NCBI GenBank assembly: GCA_054601695.1
Contig: BAAHQB010000397.1
Span: 62,001-126,000, forward strand
Source of the DNA: Amorphochlora amoebiformis
Lineage: Eukaryota > Cercozoa > Chlorarachniophyceae
Length of the DNA stretch: 64,000 nucleotides
Reading direction: 5' to 3'
The first letter of the stretch is position 1; each line of letters starts with the position of its first letter. This document shows, piece by piece, positions 45,613 to 64,000 of this stretch. Under the pieces are notes generated by a model. The model was given only the letters and a program-made list of their open reading frames with translations. It ran no database searches and was not told the origin of the DNA. Both the position numbers and the translations under genes were made by a program.

Positions 45613-45787
45613 GGATTCCGTGGATAATGCGTAACTAAGCGCCAGGTCACGCAAAGCACTGACTGAGAAACTGTCTTGGGGTTGTCCCGCGCGGTCATTA
45701 ACCCCCCAAGCCGGCAAAGCGCTTGTGGCCACAAGGCATCCCCCCTTTCATCTTCAAACTATCCGCTTTACCCCACCCCCGCTCAAC
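45613..45787. promoter_or_regulatory. Compact bidirectional promoter of PhyH and DXS
   Basis: Only 175 bases separate the two divergent start codons. The segment has no TA repeat and includes a C-rich run (ccccccctttcatc, ccccacccccgctc) just before the DXS ATG. A promoter role is inferred from position only. Confidence 0.55.
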
Positions 45788-59663
<13,876 letters not shown>

Positions 59664-59691
59664 ATGGCTGTCATCACACAACATATATTCA

Positions 59692-59735
59692 CCATGTGAA
59701 TAGATGAATATCACCACACAACATACATACATTCA
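59692..59735 (+). repeat. Copy of the DXS stop-codon region
   Basis: The string ccatgtgaatagatgaatat plus caccacacaacata repeats 59652-59685 (ccgtgtgaatagatggctgt plus catcacacaacata), so even the terminal exon has an echo. Confidence 0.85.
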
Positions 59736-59794
59736 CAGAGGATAAGAAAAATACTACATCGATACACTTTGCATTTATTTCAGATCCAAGGCTT

Positions 59795-59935
59795 GATAAG
59801 GAAAAAAAAAAACGAAAAAAAAAAACCAGAAAGTTTAGAAAAAAAAAAAAAAAAAAAAAACGAAACAGAAAGTTGAGAAAAAAAAAAGGAAAAAAAGAAA
59901 GGAATATGGAAAAAAAAAGAGATGAAAATATATCT
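59795..59935. other. A-rich tracts downstream of DXS
   Basis: Runs of A broken by cg, gg or ccagaaag. It could be part of a 3' untranslated region. A similar tract lies at 63860-63985. Confidence 0.7.
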
Positions 59936-60021
59936 CGATTCTCAAAACCTCTTCTTACCATCTCGGTTGCATAATATCACCTAAAATAAATAACCTACAA
60001 ATATAGGGAGGGATGTTTAAT

Positions 60022-60077
<56 letters not shown>

Positions 60078-60159
60078 ATGTGTGTATTTATACACTATAT
60101 ATATACACATATATACATATACATTTATATATAAACCACCATTTTCCCTGTTCTAGGCC

Positions 60160-60840
60160 AAGCGAAACCTAGACATCCAATCCCACATCACAACCAATTT
60201 ATACAGACATACATAATTACCTAATTCTAACTAATTTTACACCACATTAAGACATCACGATCGCTCGTGTATTGTTCGGCGCCTCGGAACGTTCTAGACG
60301 TTTACACGTTCACGTATCAAGTGTGTATACCAACATGCGTGTGTACCGGGCAGTTCTTAGTTTTGGCGTCAAAATCAAGGTCTGTTGTGGGCGCGCGTCG
60401 GCGCCGCAACTAGCAGTAGTTAAGTTTGTAACTTATCATCAAGCTGCTACAACAATCTGTGGGCCATAATTACAATATTAAATAGTGAACTATATCTAGT
60501 ATATTAGTAAAGCGAAAAGATATAGTTAGCTAGTCTAATAAGAGACTGAACTTCATGTAGAATTGTCAATTCTAGATTATCTATGATACTCTAGATACTC
60601 ATGGTGACATTTATGATATATACAGTATACATCTAGTACTTTATATATACACATATATTGTGTATTTAATGGCACAATGATGATCAATCTAGATCCACGT
60701 TTATATATATTGAATATATATGTATGTATATATACACATACACACCATTGTAGTATATCTATATATAATAGCCTAGATAGCGTATCATAATACATGAACC
60801 TACATACACTAGATACATCCAGTACGACTTTAGCAAATTA
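60160..60840. other. Non-TA intergenic stretch with CTAG-rich patch
   Basis: 60160-60470 is mixed sequence with a GC-rich spot (gggcgcgcgtcggcgccgca, near 60390) and no gene I can support. 60475-60840 is enriched in CTAG (atctagtatattag, tagctagtctaat, tctagatactc) like the other gene-end patches. Confidence 0.6.
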
Positions 60841-61004
60841 TTTTTTAATCACAATAAATTGAGTTTTAAAAACATGAAAACTTGTTTTTTACCTAAAATA
60901 CAGCTCTATTCTATAAAACTCCGATGTTATCTGTAAGAGAACGTGAAAAACTCCAAGTTTCAATTCAGCCCATTGCGTGGCTTAAGTAGAACGCTTTTTG
61001 GGGT

Positions 61005-61135
61005 CTGTTGGAGACTGTTGGAGACTGTTGGAGCCTGTTGGAGACTGTCGGAGACTGTTGGAGCCTGTTAGAGCCTCTTGGAGCCTGTTGGAGCCTGTTG
61101 GAGACTGTTGGAGACTGTTGGAGACTGTTGGAGCT
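61005..61135. repeat. 12-base minisatellite gagactgttgga
   Basis: About eleven tandem units alternating gagactgttgga and gagcctgttgga, just upstream of the candidate start of the next gene. Confidence 0.9.
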
Positions 61136-61179
61136 TATGGTATCACTTTTTGGGTGGAGGAGGGAGAAATCTAGAGAGC

Positions 61180-63636
<2,457 letters not shown>

Positions 63637-63669
63637 GTTTATTTATGATTTCGTATATATATAGATATG

Positions 63670-63706
<37 letters not shown>

Positions 63707-64000
63707 TATGTACATATAGTATATTACCGTATAAATATATATATGTATATATATATATATATAATACATTTTGTAGGTACATGTGTGTAGAGTAGAGACA
63801 AAAAAATAATACCAAGCCCAACAAAAAAAGAAATTTCCAAGCCAAAAATATATTTAGAAATTTCCAAGCCAAAAAAAAAAAAAAAAAAAACCGAATTCAA
63901 AAATAAAAAAATTTAATCACGATCCTACTACTACTAGCAACGTAGTCCAAAAGAGTTTCTCCCCCCCCCCAAAAAAAAAAACCGAATAATTTGAAAATTA

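Overview
The window is eukaryotic nuclear DNA from a protist. About nine tenths of it is simple repeat: (TA)n and its variants, arrays of the telomere-type hexamer TTAGGG/CCCTAA, and some (CT)n, (CA)n and (CATA)n. Read naively it looks empty, and nearly all long open frames are translated microsatellite. The non-repeat islands are very small exons, typically 25-100 bases, with GT-AG borders. Chaining them by splice phase gives five convincing genes and the start of a sixth.

Layout. (1) A plus-strand gene enters from the left edge and runs to 16726; it encodes a charged protein I do not recognise. (2) 20001-17762, minus: an AGC-family Ser/Thr kinase with an N-terminal myosin-I TH1-like domain. 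(3) 20559 to about 36064 or 36159, plus: a DOT1-like S-adenosylmethionine methyltransferase, possibly with a long C-terminal extension. (4) 45612-36787, minus: a phytanoyl-CoA dioxygenase (PhyH) family enzyme. (5) 45788-59663, plus: 1-deoxy-D-xylulose-5-phosphate synthase (DXS) in about 29 exons, with an N-terminal hydrophobic leader. (6) 61180 to beyond 63636, plus: the first exons of an unrecognised gene. Genes 2/3 and 4/5 are head-to-head pairs; 1/2 and 3/4 converge. Each of the three gene ends (16.9-17.5, 36.1-36.8, 60.5-60.8 kb) is followed by a patch unusually rich in the word CTAG and poor in TA repeat.

Organism. DXS with a secretory-type leader suggests a complex plastid of secondary origin. 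The TTAGGG-type repeat, the TH1-AGC kinase fusion and the tiny exons would fit a stramenopile or another chromalveolate-type alga; this is inference and no lineage is proven. The genes are not an operon or obvious pathway: isoprenoid precursor synthesis (DXS), signalling (kinase), protein or histone methylation (DOT1-like) and Fe(II)/2-oxoglutarate oxidation (PhyH) simply sit side by side.

Main observation. Introns are built almost wholly from repeat, and the repeat itself supplies the splice sites: gtatat...tatatag for TA introns, gttaggg or gtaaccc at the 5' end and ccctag, ctaag or ccag at the 3' end for telomere-type introns. Many introns also carry 'exon echoes': one to about ten partial copies of a neighbouring exon edge together with its splice site, spaced by TA repeat. 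Echoes of an exon 3' end plus donor lie downstream, echoes of an acceptor plus exon 5' end lie upstream, on both strands and in essentially every gene. A separate 45-60 base cassette recurs six times inside the telomere-type arrays.
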